DNA from: Talpa occidentalis
Lineage: Eukaryota; Chordata; Mammalia; Eulipotyphla; Talpidae
Reading direction: 5' to 3'
Assembly: GCF_014898055.3 (NCBI RefSeq)
Contig: NW_023600993.1
Span: 19,496,850-19,560,849 of the forward strand
DNA: 64,000 nucleotides
Shown: positions 46,992-59,700 of the stretch, in pieces
Layout of the letters: each line of letters begins with the position of its first letter
Position numbering within the stretch: the stretch's first letter is position 1
Notes under the pieces: generated by a model
What the model was told of the DNA's origin: nothing
Databases searched by the model: none
What the model saw: only the letters and a program-made list of their open reading frames with translations
Program-made: the position numbers and the translations under genes

Positions 46992-47865
46992 ACTTGCAAA
47001 TGTTCTTAAAAAATAAGTTTGTTCTAAATTTCTTTTTAAAGACATCTATCATGGTTTTACTGTTTTTAATTTTTGTACAATAAAAATTTTAAAATTACAG
47101 ATTACACAGTGAAAATCATCACTTCCTTGATTTTAAAGAAACTCATCTCTAGTTCCTGAAGGCAAGTCTAGCATATATTTTTAATGTTCTTACTTTTTAT
47201 TACTATATCTACTCATATTTCACTCATGGTAGCATCTTGTACCATAGGGTCCTGCTTTCTCTTTTTAGCACTAGAGACTGCAGAGATTTTAAGCACTAGA
47301 GATTTCATAATTGTTCAAATAGAGCTGTCTATTATTTACAATGGCACTAGATTCCACTCATTGGTGATAATTTATTTTACTCTTCTATTGATTGACTTTT
47401 GGATTGTTTGCAATCTTTTGTTTGTAGTGAATAAAATGTAAATCTATCACTTGGCATCAGTGGGAGTAGGAATGTAATTAGTGAGTGAAGAAACATATAA
47501 TTTTAAGTTTTGATAGTTAAAGTCAGATTGCTCGCAGCAGAGGATGTACTAAATTACATTCCTCCCGGCCATAAATAAGAGAGCCTATGGTCCATTCTAT
47601 TATCATATGGGAGTATTACAACATTTTTAATCGTAATAAACCTGAGTTATAAAAGTGTATCTCATTATGCTTTTAATTTATAATTCTTCATAGAGAAATC
47701 AGTCTTTTTTGGCTGAACAGAGCTATTAAACAGTTTTAGGTCATTTCTGTTATCCCAAAATAACTTCTCTTTTGCAGAGAATCCTCCAACTCATGCCTGC
47801 CCTAGGAAACCACTGAATACCTTCCAGCTCTACAAATATACTTTTTCTGGATATTCATTCATGTA
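46992..47865. other. Unclassified; weak antisense L1 at 47.2-47.45 kb
   Basis: 'gattgacttttggattgtttgcaatcttttg' and 'gtgaataaaatgtaaat' suggest an old antisense L1 fragment at 47,180-47,450. Nothing else recognised. Confidence 0.4.
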
Positions 47866-47869
47866 GTCA

Positions 47870-49640
47870 TTTATATGTATGTGACTATTTCATTATAGTC
47901 ACCATAGAATATGTAGTCTTTTGGATGAGGCCTTTTCTACTTATGTTTTTGAGTTTCATCCATTACTGTATGTTTTTTAAATATATATAAATTAGTTCTT
48001 TTTACATGTAACAGTACTTTATTCCTTTTTATTTTGAGTAGCATTTCATTGTATGGATATACCATTTTTTATGATTCATCTACCATTTGGTGGACATTTG
48101 GGTGGTTGCTAGTTTGGGGGCTACTACGAATGCTAATGCTATGAACATTCACTTACAAATATTTGTGTGAAAACAAACAAATATTTGTGTGGTCGTATGT
48201 TTTCATTTCTCTTGGGTGGGTTCCAGGAAGTAGAAAATTTGGATCATATGGTAAGTTTATGCTTAACTTCATAAGAAACTTCAGAGTGACTATATCACCT
48301 CATCCTCTGGCAGTATGAGGTTTCCAGTTTCTCCACATCTTTGCTTACACTTTGGGTATCACTCTTTTTTATTATAGTCATTCTAATTAATATGTAGTAG
48401 TGTCTCATTGAAATTGAAATTTGTATTTCCCTAATGACTTATAAAACAAAACATATTTTCATGTATATTTGCCTTTAATTTTTTTTCATAACATCTACTC
48501 AGTTTTTTTATCCATTAGTGTCCATTTCCTTTCAGTTATCTTATTTTTTGGCATAGTTGTTTATAAATTCCCTTAAAATCTTTTTAATTTTTGTGGTATC
48601 AGTAGAAATATTCCTACTTTCATTCTTAAATGTAGTAGCTTGTGTTTTCTCTAATTTTTTTCCTTGATTAGTTCAGTAAAAGATTTTTTAATTTTATTAA
48701 TCTTTTGAAAGAATCAACTTATAGATTCATTGCTTTTTTCCCTATTTCACCAATTCCTGTGCTAATATTCATTTTTTTCCTATTTACTTTGGATTTTCTA
48801 CTTACCTTGCTTTTCTTTCACTACTCTCTTAAGGTAGGACATAGGTTACCATTTTAAGCATTTTTTTCCTTTTTGATATATGCATTTAAAAATATAAACA
48901 TCTCTCTAACTGTTGCATTTTCTTTTCATTTAACAAATAGCATTTCCTAACTTAACATGATTTTTTCCCATATGATTTTAATTTGATAACATGTTCTCTC
49001 TTCCTCTTTTATTGGTTAATTTAGTTAAGGTTTGTTAATTTTGTTGATCTTTTAAAAGAACTAACTTTTAGTTGTATTGATTTTTTTTAAATTAGATAAA
49101 TGCTGCTTCATTTCAAAATACTTGAGGATTTTCCAGATTTATTCTGTTGGCATCCAAAGTGATTTCATTGTGTTTGAAAAATACTCTGCATAATTTCAAA
49201 AATTTTGAATTTATTTTATGACCTATTGGTTTATGTTCTACTCCTGGAAAATACTCCTTGAAAGAGATCTTTTGCATTTTGCATTTATTAAAGACCATGC
49301 ATTCTGCATTTATTGAATGGAATATTCTGCATAAGTCAGCTAATTTGAATTGGTTGGCAGTATTATTTAAGTCTTCTATGTCTTTTGCTGATTTTTTTAA
49401 TAAAATAGTAATATCAATTATTGAAAGGTGGGTGTTCAAAACTCCAGCTACTAATTTTGAAATGCCCATTTTTTTATTCCTCTATTCTTTTATTGCCTTA
49501 TTTTTTATTAAGAAAATATTTTTAATGTACCATTTTAATTCCTCTGATGAAAATTTAAATTAATTTTTAGAGTTATCACAATAGTTTCTATAGTAATTTT
49601 AAAACATCTTAATTTATCACAATTCCCTGTAGACTATACA
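47870..49640 (-). mobile_element. Long old L1, antisense, internally deleted
   Basis: Reads antisense from the ORF2 C-terminus ('cattgtatggatataccatttttt', 'tggtggacatttgggtggttgctagtttggggg', 'ggatcatatggtaag', 'tttctccacatctttgcttacac') through more 5' ORF2 sequence ('gatcttttaaaagaactaacttttagttg', 'ttatgacctattggtttatgttc', 'gaatggaatattctgcataagtc'). The order of segments shows internal deletions; many stops. Heavily decayed. Confidence 0.8.
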
Positions 49641-49674
49641 AAACATAGACATTTTGCTCTAAAATACCTCTGTT

Positions 49675-49935
49675 GGTCCTCCCTGGTGATACAGGGGCTA
49701 AAGACAGTGCTGTGAAGCTCTCATCAGCCACTGCAGCACAAGTTTGATTCCCCCACCGGCCAGGGAGCTACACACATGGCACAGCAGATCCCTCATGTCT
49801 CACCTGCTGCTCCCCTCAGCAGTGTATTTCAGTCAGTCTGCTTGTTCTGTTCTCCACTCTGTCTCTGATGAATCCTCTCATACCTCTGGCCTGTACCCCA
49901 GTTCTTGTATGCATAAGTAAATAAATCTTAGAAAA
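49675..49935 (+). repeat. tRNA-derived SINE, older subfamily, sense
   Basis: Starts GGTCCTCCCTGGTGATACAG, diverged B box 'agtttgattcccc', body 'gctgctcccctcagcagtgtatttcag', end 'gtaccccagttcttgtatgcataagtaaataaatc'. Flanks aaatacctctgtt (49,662) and aaataactctgtt (49,936) form a target duplication with one mismatch. Confidence 0.93.
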
Positions 49936-50129
49936 AATAACTCTGTTATCTCCTAATCCTTTGTGCTATCATTGTTACACATATCTTATCTATTATTAAT
50001 CTAATAATAATGTGTTGTAATTGTTGCTTTATACAATCATATGTCTTTTAAAGATTTTTTTTATTTATCTACGTATTTTCCATTGCTGACTCTTAATTTC
50101 TTCTTGTAGATTTGAGTTGTGCATCATAG

Positions 50130-50290
50130 TGTGCATTTTAAAAAATTGAGGTAACATTGGTTTATAACACTATATATAATTTAGGGGAATAAAATCATAC
50201 CACTTCAGACAAATGTACCACATCACATCAACCACCAAAAAATACACATAACCCTTCTCTGTTTAGCTTTTTAAAAGTCCCTTTCCTCTC
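50130..50290 (-). mobile_element. L1 3' UTR fragment, antisense
   Basis: 'aaaaattgaggtaacattggtttataacactatatataattt' is the antisense 3' end of an older L1. Confidence 0.7.
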
Positions 50291-50768
50291 TTCTCAGAAC
50301 TTTGAACAGATGAGTAAGCCAATCAAGAAGCTCTCATGAAGAATAAAGAGACTAGGCTAAAAAAACAGGTCAGCTCTTAGCCAGAAAATCAGTCTTTCTC
50401 TCTATTTAGGGAGAGCTTGATTATGACCAGATGGGAGAAAGTTTAATTCAAGTAGAAAGTAGGAACTTGACCAAAAACCTGATATCCTAGGTTTAGGAAT
50501 ACCATATTCAGGCATGAACCTTGTTGCACAGAAAATGAGAATTTTACTTGTACAACTTGTTTCAAGAAAATAAAGAATTCTTTGTGATTAATGACAATTC
50601 CACCTCAGTAGGTAAATATGGGCAAACAGTCCATGGTTGACTGGTTCATTTTATGCTGTAGATCTGTATCTCAAACCTATGACTACATTTCCCAAAAATG
50701 TTGTCAAAGTATTAGATACAGACATCCAAGGAGCCAAAAAACTATGTATTTGGAAAAATCACAGTTTA

Positions 50769-50772
<4 letters not shown>

Positions 50773-50811
<39 letters not shown>
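50773..50811. repeat. (TA)16 followed by (GT)3
   Basis: Perfect TA dinucleotide array running into GTGTGTG. Confidence 0.92.
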
Positions 50812-51523
50812 AAGGCTTGAACTAAATTATATATTAACCAGGAGGAGATAAAAATTCAACAAAGAAAAAGGAAAACAAAATTTAGTAGTGTTTTTTTTTT
50901 TTTTTGCGTTGTTTACAGTGATGCAACTCTTTACAATAAAGCTTAGAATAAAAAGAGGACAGTTGTCTTCACGAGACAGGAAAATTGATTTTCTTATAGG
51001 ATTTTACTCTTAAAAAGGAACATTCTACTCAGGTTCTATTGTGACTTCACTCATCTACTACATTATCCACTAATGCCTTGCTTGGTATTCATGTTCTTTG
51101 AGTACTGACTCTATTAATCATTTTGAATATTATCATTACTGTTACCAAGGCACACAAAGAGTTTGTTTTTAAGTTTCAGGAGTTCTATTTTAAATCTTTT
51201 GCTCTACATTTTTCTTGGTGACATTTTCTTATTTCTCAAATTTATATTCTCTCTTTTATTTTCTGAGAAATGTCATGAAATATTTTATTTCTGCTAACTT
51301 TTCCATGATGTTGGAAAGCTGCAAAGATTTGTGACTCTGAAATGAATTCCTTCTTAATCATTTTAGACATTTCTATAATAACACGTATATGTAATTTCTC
51401 AGCTTTCTTGATTCATTGTACTTTAGAAATATTCCTTTAAGGTTAGTAGATGTTAGACTCATTTTGTGGTAGGAGAAAAGAACACAGAGTGGTTTGACAG
51501 CTATTTTAAAACAGCAGGAAAAT

Positions 51524-51543
51524 TGTGTGTGTGTGTGTGTGTG
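51524..51543. repeat. (TG)10 microsatellite
   Basis: Uninterrupted TG run ending at GGGG. Confidence 0.92.
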
Positions 51544-52104
51544 GGGTAAGCTTAATGAAGGTCTTTCATGCATTCTCCTGTTGTGTGAGGAGGCAGCTCT
51601 ACCGAAATGGTGGTTGTGGGTTGATAGCTTTTACTACTTGTGGAAAAGGCTTAAGGAGCCATGGGGTTAGATGGATGGTTGTTGAGAACAGAATCCCTTC
51701 TCTTTTTTGGGGGGGATCTCCTGTTGGATTTGTATTAAGGGGTCCCCAGAGGCAATATAATGTGCAGAGAATCAGTGAGTGTATAAACTGATTCTTCTCT
51801 TCACATTTTAACTGCATTTTCTGTGTTATGACAGACAGTACAGAAGTTAACAACCTAGAGAACAGCAAATCCTATTAGTGCACTACTTGAAATAGGGTAC
51901 GTAGACTCCTGACCTCACAGTCCCTGCACATTTGCATCATTAAACAAAAGATACATTTAGCAGAGGAGATAAATAATTAATAGATATCAATTTTAATCTA
52001 TTCATTTTTTGCTGAGACTGGCTAGCTAGAACGGTATTGGCTGGTTTCCTAACTTGGAAAATGCCAGCTTATGCATCACTTCTGCAAAAATGAAAGACTT
52101 TTTT

Positions 52105-52400
52105 ATTCATTCAACAAATTTGAGCTTTGAATATGTGTAGCAAGCAATGATACGCTAAATAGACAACTTCTGTTTTCTCACAAAGTTTTCAGTCTTATGG
52201 AGGAGACATTATAAAATAATTATTCAAAGATATATTTGTATAACTAGACATGTAATGCTGTGTAAAAGCAAAAATCCAAGGCCACTGGTCTGGAGGCTAA
52301 GGAGAGACTTTAACAATGCCAGCGAGGGGTCTGTGACAGAAGTCAGTGATTCGGGAAGAAGGAGGACTATATGCATAGGCCTCATCGTGGAAGCGAGTGT
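52105..52400 (-). repeat. L2 3' end fossil, antisense
   Basis: 'tattcattcaacaaatttgagctttgaatatgtgtagc', 'cacaaagttttcagtcttatggaggagacattataaaataattattc' and 'agaagtcagtgattcgggaagaag' match antisense L2. Confidence 0.65.
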
Positions 52401-52985
52401 CACTTGTCCCAGCAGAACCTCCACTCCTCCCCCAAAGGGCTAAGATGGCAAAGCAGGAAATACAAAGTATAGAAATATAAAATACTAAACTAGAAAGGGA
52501 GCAGGGGACAGATTGTGGAGGGTATTAAAAAATATTTAGAAGAATTCCCAACCTTATGATTACAAGATTCCTTCTTATTCCTTATAAAGCAATTAGCTTC
52601 AATTTTGAATCACTAGTTACATAGGCAACCAGGAGTTTTTCAATAATTTAGATGCCCTTTTTTGAAGACATAATAGTGATTTGTGCATTATTACATATGA
52701 CTAAAGCAATTGCCCTTATATTTACAGTACAAAAATAAAGGGCAATTTGCTATTTAGTGCAGTAGTCTATTATTCACTTCTGGATATTAATTATTTTTCA
52801 AATTAAAGTCTGTTATTATCACCAATATCATTACCACTTGGAAATAATTAATCACCTTGATTTGCAGGACTCATGTAACTCTGGAGATTGAAATTCTTTT
52901 GATTCAAAAGACTTGCAAGCAACATAGTTTGGTTGGTTTAAACACTAGCTTTAGAAATGGAAAAATAAACAAATGAATAAATAAT
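52401..52985. other. Unique AT-rich sequence without genes
   Basis: Nothing recognisable. Confidence 0.5.
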
Positions 52986-53001
52986 TTGTCTTTTATTCTT
53001 T

Positions 53002-53261
53002 TTTTAAAAAAGATTTATTTATGCATACAAGAATTGGGGTACAGGCCAGAGGGGGAGGTGAGAGGATTCACCAGAGACAGAGTGGGGAACAGAACAGGCA
53101 GATTGACTGATATATACTGCTGAAGGGAGCAGTGGGCAAGTCAGGAGAGGTCTGCTGTGCCATGTCGGTAACTCCCTGGCCTGGGATCAAACTCATGCTG
53201 CAGTCGCTGCAGGTAGCTTCACAGTGCTGCGTCTTAACCCCTTGCACCACCAGGGAGGCCC
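53002..53261 (-). repeat. tRNA-derived SINE, older subfamily, antisense
   Basis: Older-type body ('tacaggccagagggggaggtgag', 'gagaacagaacaggcagattgactg'-like), antisense head GGGCCTCCCTGGTGGTGCAA. Target duplication ttgtctttt/aattcttt at 52,986-53,001 and 53,262-53,277, one mismatch. Confidence 0.93.
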
Positions 53262-53277
53262 TTGTCTTTAATTCTTT

Positions 53278-54119
53278 CCTGCTTTGACTATTAATGCTAG
53301 GAACATCCAAACACTTATTTTCTAGTATGAATGGCTTAATGGTGTTTCCTTGGTCTCCATAAAAAGAGAAAAAAAGTATAATTGAATCACTTGTTTGTAG
53401 ATGGGACACTCACTATCACATCTTTTATGGGAGTCCTTATACCCTTCAATTGCCTAGACAAGATATTGAAATTGAGAGTTATTTTTATTTTTCTCCTTGT
53501 TAATGATTCAGTTGAAGTAGCAAAGAAACTTAAATGTGACTCATATTATTGCATTACTTCATAGCAATTTGCTCTGATCATCTTTAGTAAGCTTGTTTTA
53601 TGTTTAATGTTATGGCAAAACTTGTCCTTCTCTCTCTAATTAAGGAAGTTGAGGATAAATTCCCGCTGCTCCTCTCTTTCCCCTGATTGGTAGAATGACT
53701 TAATGGACAAGAGTATGTGAAATTGCAGTTTTGTACATTTTTCAGAATGTCACTGCTGGTTGCCAATCCCTCTTTAGTGTGGATGGGAGAACCAAGCAAA
53801 TGTCATTTAAAGTCTAATTGTATAAGACTTCCCTTCTGGGGGGATGTGCCCCAATGAATTTGTTTCTGAGCCTGTGAACACCCATTTTTGTGTATTCCTG
53901 GAGTGTTGCTTTCACGTGTCCCTTTTCTGGGTCACATATCTCCCCCAGGGGACACTTGGGAGGCTGGTCGAAGGGTGATATCATGGGACAACAGATCCAT
54001 GATGTATCTGGATGAGCTCATTTGAGATTAGCAACTAAACGTCTTCATTATCTGCTTTTAAACTCTGTGCCATGCTTGTGTATTTGCCACACTACACAAA
54101 ATGCACTAAGCACCCACTT
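53278..54119. other. Unique sequence without genes
   Basis: No gene or named repeat recognised. Confidence 0.5.
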
Positions 54120-54124
54120 CAGAA

Positions 54125-54345
54125 TAAAAAAAAATTGAGCACCTATTATATGCCACACTCTCTGACCAGATTTTACAAACATTCTCATTCGATGCTCTCA
54201 ATAACCACAAAAGGCAATATTATTATCCCTATTTTACAGGTAATGAAACACAGACAAGAGAGATGAAATTGACTTTCCAATGAATACTAAGTACTTGAAT
54301 AAAGTAGAACAAGTCCAGAACCCAAGTTCCTAATCAGTTGATATT
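54125..54345 (-). repeat. MIR fossil, antisense
   Basis: 'attgagcacctattatatgccacac', 'cattctcattcgatgctctcaataaccac', 'attattatccctattttacaggtaatgaaacacagac' match antisense MIR. Confidence 0.88.
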
Positions 54346-54831
54346 ACTGCCGCATTGAGTATACCTTCTCCACTGTATCAACAATCAGTACTTGCTGAAC
54401 ATCTTCTCCTTAATGAAAAATAGCACTCCATAGCATAAATTTTCTCTGACGCTCACATCTGGACCACTTCTGGTAGACTCACAGAGAAGGTAGAGGTGAC
54501 ATGATAAAGAGGAGCCCTTGTTTCCAATTTATTTTTTAATGGATTAAGAAAAGCACAGGGAAGTATTGTGGAAGAATTGTCAAATGAAACACTAAATGTT
54601 GGCTTATTTTTCCTTCCTTTACTGCTGATATCTGGTACACAAACAAAAGATAAAGATGGTCCATGGCTTTAATGTTGTCAGTATGATGCAGCTTCCACAT
54701 GGAATTATGGGAAGAAAGAGGAGACTGGATTTGGTCTACATTCTGTTGCCCTCAAGCAAATCAAGAACTGCCTCCATTGTCACTGTACCTTTGGGTAAGA
54801 AAGACAAAATAAGCTTGAAAAAGCTCATCTG
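54346..54831. other. Unique sequence without genes
   Basis: Nothing recognisable. The 112-codon frame at 54,656-54,994 runs into the SINE and is not a gene. Confidence 0.5.
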
Positions 54832-55098
54832 TGGGACCTCCCTGGTAGCACGAAGGATTAATTACAGCATTATGAAGCTATCCACAGCCTCTGCAGCACG
54901 AGTTCGATCCCTAGCCGTCCAGGGAGCTATCCACATGGCACGGCAGACCTCTCCTGACTCTTCCGCTGCTCCCCTCAGCAGTGTATTTCAATAGATCTGC
55001 CTGTTCTGTTCCCCACTCTCTGGTGAATCCTCTCACCAGCCCCCACCTCTGGCCTGTACCCCAGTTCTTGTATACATAGGTAAAAAAATCTTTAAAAA
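54832..55098 (+). repeat. tRNA-derived SINE, older subfamily, sense
   Basis: Starts GGGACCTCCCTGGTAGCACG, B box 'gagttcgatccc', body 'gctgctcccctcagcagtgtatttcaatag', end 'gtaccccagttcttgtatacataggtaaaaaaatc'. Flanks aaaagctcatc on both sides (54,819 and about 55,098). Confidence 0.93.
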
Positions 55099-55111
55099 AA
55101 GCTCATCCCAG

Positions 55112-57090
55112 CTCTTAAGACCTTTCTAAGCATACGAGTCTTTTTAAAAAACAGAAAGGACAGCCATTTGTAGGTGAAGGAGTGGCTAAAGTTTGAACTT
55201 GGTGAACAAAAGGTAGAAAGAACAAGTGTCCCTGTTGTCCTAATTCCTTTTCCCTATTGTGTGTATAATTACAACGAACTTTTGTTTTGGAAAAAAAAGC
55301 ATCAATCATTTTGGGAAAAGTTTAGGCAGAGGAGCTTTACCTAATAGGTAGAGTGACTGGAGGCTAGTTGTAGCTCATGAGGAAAAGCTGATTGTCATTA
55401 TTGACATGCCTACTTGCCTGCTTGGAATAGTCCTCCTGTTATCGCCCTGAAGCACTCATATGTGATTTCAAATAGCATTAAAATTTCCATGGTAAATTAG
55501 TTTCCAATTATTCTTGGTCAGTCGGAGGCTACAGCATGTCTGTGCAAACAGGGCTGCCTACGTGGGTATGGTGGGACAAGATGACAGCAAACCATTGAAA
55601 GGGATTTGGACATCCTTGTGTTTCCGAGAAGAAAGCCCCAAGATGGCAGAGATGGAGTATGTTTCCATGATGCTCGTGGGGTGCATCCCACAGGGCAGTG
55701 CTGGAGCAAGTTTTTTTATTTCACTGAGCATTTCTGGGCCCAAAACCCCAAATGATGAAGTCTTCCTTTGATCCAACTGCTGTTTAGAGCCCATGCTGTT
55801 TTGTGAAGAATAAGGCTCTGAGATCTGGAGGGCCACTGTTCTTGTCAGTTTCCTCTGCTTTCTTCAAAGCCACTGATGCAGCTTCATGCCTCCAGCAAAA
55901 GGAATCTTCAATGAATTTCAGCTTGTTTCATGGGTAACAGTAAGAAAACCTCACAACGCTCTTCTCAGGCAGCTGTATTGATCTGCACCATTTCTCATGC
56001 CTTTCCCATCACACTGCAGAACATTGAGAGAGCTAAGCTGCAGGAGACTTGCTTCCAACACTGTACCTTGCTTTCTTCATTACAATAAAAGAAAAACTAG
56101 TCTGGGGTTGCCATGTGTTCGGTGGGCCCAGATTTTGTATTCCCTCACAAATGTATGTGTTCCAGGGAATAAAGGACTATAAATAGATCATTGACAATGA
56201 GCCATGTTGTCATAAGCAATTAGGGTGAAAGAAACAATGAAAAAAGAAACAAAACAGGCATAAAGAAGGATGGAAGGAAGGAACGATGAAAAGGAAGAGA
56301 AGGAATGAATTAAAAACAATAGAAAGAAATGAGCATAGCACTATGTTATGGAAGATATAGAAACCTACCCTAACAAGTTTACTGTCAATGCTTTTTAAAG
56401 GCTAGACCTGAAATTTTACACAAAAGTTTACACTATAATATGACAATTAGACTCAATATGAAAACTGGATTTTGTGCTTTTACCACATACTGGAAAACAA
56501 ACATCATTATGTATGCTTTGGAATATATAGCTAACTATATATTTAGAATTTATGATGAGTTAAACAGGGATTATAGCCTTTGCTTTCTGTCAAGGGGTAA
56601 GCAGAATCCTCATTCTGTGATATGCTCTTGAGCATTACGATTTCTATTGGCACAAGATTATTGACATTATTCTGAGAAAATGGATGGGCTATGTGAGCTG
56701 ATTTGTAGTGAAAGATCCATCTGCCAACATTCTGGTGATGAGGTGCCGACAAAGTTGTGAAGGAAACAAGCTGAGATCATAAAAGAGAAGGCAATTAGAA
56801 AGCAGAAGTTGTACAAAAGCAGTGGAGACCTCTGTAGGGATCATTTAGGTTTGCAGAATTATGGGCTCTAGAGAGGGAAGAAAAGAAAACAACATATTTG
56901 AGCAATTTACTATGATCAAGGGGTTTTGTCTCTATTGTTTCAATTTTATTATGCAATCATAAGAGGTAGCCTTTTCTGTATCCCATTACATAGGACAAGA
57001 AATAAACTGTGAAATTATGTAATTTTCTGGGTTGCCCAATTTGGAAGTAAAAGAGGTGGGATTTGAGTTTGGGTCTGTCTGACTTCAACT
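55112..57090. other. Unclassified; weak antisense MIR at 56.94-57.09 kb
   Basis: No gene. Frames at 55,514-55,836 overlap on both strands without motifs. 56,260-56,320 is a purine-rich GGAAGGAA-type stretch. 56,940-57,090 ('tctgtatcccattacataggacaagaaataaactg', 'aagaggtgggatttgag') fits a decayed antisense MIR. Confidence 0.4.
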
Positions 57091-57094
57091 GTTT

Positions 57095-57660
57095 GCCCTT
57101 GTGGCAGTGGGTACTTTCCAGAGAGGACACTACACTATCTCCTATCCCACTGGCTCTTCTACAGTGAAACTTTGCCGCTCCCTCATTGAGAGGCGGTGTC
57201 TGTATCTCTTCTTGATTGGGGCCTGTGGCTTACTTGTCATTAATAGAATAAGGTGAAAGTGACACTGCATGACCTCCAGGGCTGGATCAGAAAAGGCACA
57301 AAGGCCATGCAGTTTCTATCTGGTTCTCTTGGGGCATATTTCTAGGAGGATTTCAGGTGCCATCATGGAAGTCTGTCTACTTTGATAGTGTCATGATGGA
57401 AAGGCCATTGTAGAAGCTCCTGTCAACAGTCATAGATGATCTCAGCCTTGCCACCATCCCTGCCAAGTTATACAGTCATGTGTGTGGAGCCATCTTGGAT
57501 TCTCCAGATGAGCATAGGCTTCCCCCAAGCTACCATCAAGTCATAATCATGCAGTCAACAGCATCAGGAACAGAATAACCTAGTCAAATTGTTCATATTC
57601 CTAACCCACAGAATCATGAGCTTTAATAAATTTGGTATAGTTTGTAACATAACTAGAGTA
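57095..57660 (+). mobile_element. MLT1 (ERVL-MaLR) LTR, sense
   Basis: Ordered match: 'attaatagaataaggtgaaagtgacactgcatgacctccagggctggatcagaaaaggc', 'catgcagtttctatctggttctcttggggc', 'tgtgtggagccatcttggattctccag', 'gaacagaataacctagtc', 'tattcctaacccacagaatcatgagctttaataaat'. The AATAAA near the end is retained. Solo LTR of about 560 bp. Confidence 0.88.
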
Positions 57661-59584
57661 ACTGGAAAACCTGATTGCCTTTTGCACTAAGGCACAATAG
57701 AGAAATAAAGAAAAGAACTGCATCTCTGGAGGAGACTTTGACAGCTTCATGTGAAGCTACTTAGAAACTCATTGAAACTGATAAAAAGAATTTTTGGAGC
57801 TAGCTGGGGAAGAACTTGAGCCAAGTACAATCAAATAGGAAAATCTAAACTAAAAAGCAGTTGTAAATAAGATGTTACATCTTTGCAATATCTCCAAATC
57901 TTGTCCTTATTCCCTTCTCCCCTACAACAATCTTTTCCAGTTCTAACCTTATACCATTACCTACAACCAGCTCAGTCATTGTGCTCTTTAAAGTTCTCTG
58001 CTCACTCGCCCATATCTATAGATTACAATCTAAATTTCTTACCTTGTCAAGTCAGATTGTTACGTCTAGTATAAAAACTAAGAGGAAGAATGTTTGGAGT
58101 TAGGAAGACTTGGAATAGTGAAATATCTAACTATAAAGTCTTGCTGTCTATCAGTGTTTTTGTGGAATCTATTTCTGGATATACATCTAATATGACCCAG
58201 ATAATATTTTCTGGCAAAATGTCATTTTTCCATGAAAGACTTCCTGATAAATAACTCATGTTGATGCCTTATAAATTTTCTTAAATTTCTCAGTAATGTA
58301 TTTTTGGTCACCTTCTCTACATATAACTTAAGGACTACTTGAGGCCCAAACAGTTATGTATAGCACTTGCTCTACCAGAAAAGGTACCGTGGCAATGTTT
58401 ATATGTTAAAATTGGTAGAAAAAAATGGCCTAGATGATTCAGGGTTATTTCTCTTTTAGGTTCCTGGAGAAGTGCATTATCGAAAGCATCTGGAAAAGTC
58501 CTCAGGCTTGCAAATGTGCTATATAAAAGTGAGACATCCCTTTTCCCACCCACACACCCACGCACAATTATTACAGACTTATGATTGGTAGAAATTTAAA
58601 AGCCAGTGGTCATTTGTCAGGGGGAACTTCTTATTTTTCACCACAATAGATTAGTCTATTTGCACTCCTTCTGTTTCTGGTAAGTGACTATGTTGTGGGA
58701 AAAGTAGTGGCTACTTCAGTGATAGTCCCTTAGGGCTAAGCTTGGTGGCATAAAGTGAAGCTTTTGTGGTAAGTGTGGATTTATCCTGGGGGTGAGAATG
58801 CTTGGCTGTGAAATTTGTTTGAAATAAATCTCAGTTTGACAATAGAGATTTTCGGAAAAGACCCTGCCAGAGAATGGTAAAGCAAGAAAATTTATCTGGA
58901 ATTCTGGCTTGCTCTTTATCTCATTTTCTTCACCATTTTGGATTTGCTTTTAGTATTTTATTTAATAATCTCAACCACACTTGAACTTGGCATCTTCTTT
59001 TAGTTGACCTATAGGTGACTTGGCCTATGTTTTTCTTTACTCTCACCACAGGCCAGGTTCGGAGAGGTCAACATGTCATGGCATTTGAAAGCTTTGTCTT
59101 TGGATTAGTCTAGTTAGCTTTGATCTCAACCTTGCTTTTGTTTTATTATCTTGGGTGAACTATTTACCTTCTCTGAGCATCACGTTGATATGTGATTTCA
59201 ATAAATGTGTTTGCTCAAGAGGTCATAATGGGAGTTAGAAAAGGCAGCTCCTGTGTATAAAATGCTAAAAGTATTATTGTTGTTAAGGATGTTGGCTCAC
59301 TCTTTATTTTCAGCTTTGCTATTCTAACTCTCTCTTACCAACTTCAAAGGATTCCCAAACTATTTCCAGTTTTACTGCTGATTGCCCAAGATGGGATAGG
59401 TTTAAAAATGATACAGCAGTACAGATATATTACTTAGTATTTGCTAGACTCTTTTAAGCATCAACAGACCAACTTTTGTGAAAGAAAAGAGCAGTAGAAA
59501 ATAAAAACTCTAGGAGAACTAAAAGAGTTGACAAAATTTGAAGTGTTTTATCATACATGATCATATGAATTGCTCTTCTCTGTT
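57661..59584. other. Unclassified sequence without genes
   Basis: No gene. 59,120-59,210 ('tatcttgggtgaactatttaccttctctgagcatcac') looks like a decayed sense MIR. Confidence 0.4.
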
Positions 59585-59700
59585 TTCCAAGAGTATGGAT
59601 CATGTCTGTCTTGCTGCCATGTCTTTAGCATGTCACACAGCTTCCTGCATATCAAATAAATATTTACTGAGTGCACATATGTTGAAAAGTTTGTCCCAAT
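59585..59700 (+). repeat. L2 3' end fossil, sense
   Basis: 'ccaagagtatggatcatgtctgtcttg' and 'aaataaatatttactgagtgcac' match the sense L2 terminus (…gggactgtgtctt… / aataaatatttg…). Confidence 0.6.

Larger units (their letters stand above)
50291..52104. other. Unclassified sequence with two simple repeats
   Basis: No gene. Contains the TA and TG arrays annotated separately and a T13 run at 50,891-50,905. The 88- and 89-codon frames at 51,525-51,868 lie on opposite strands and have no motif. Confidence 0.45.
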
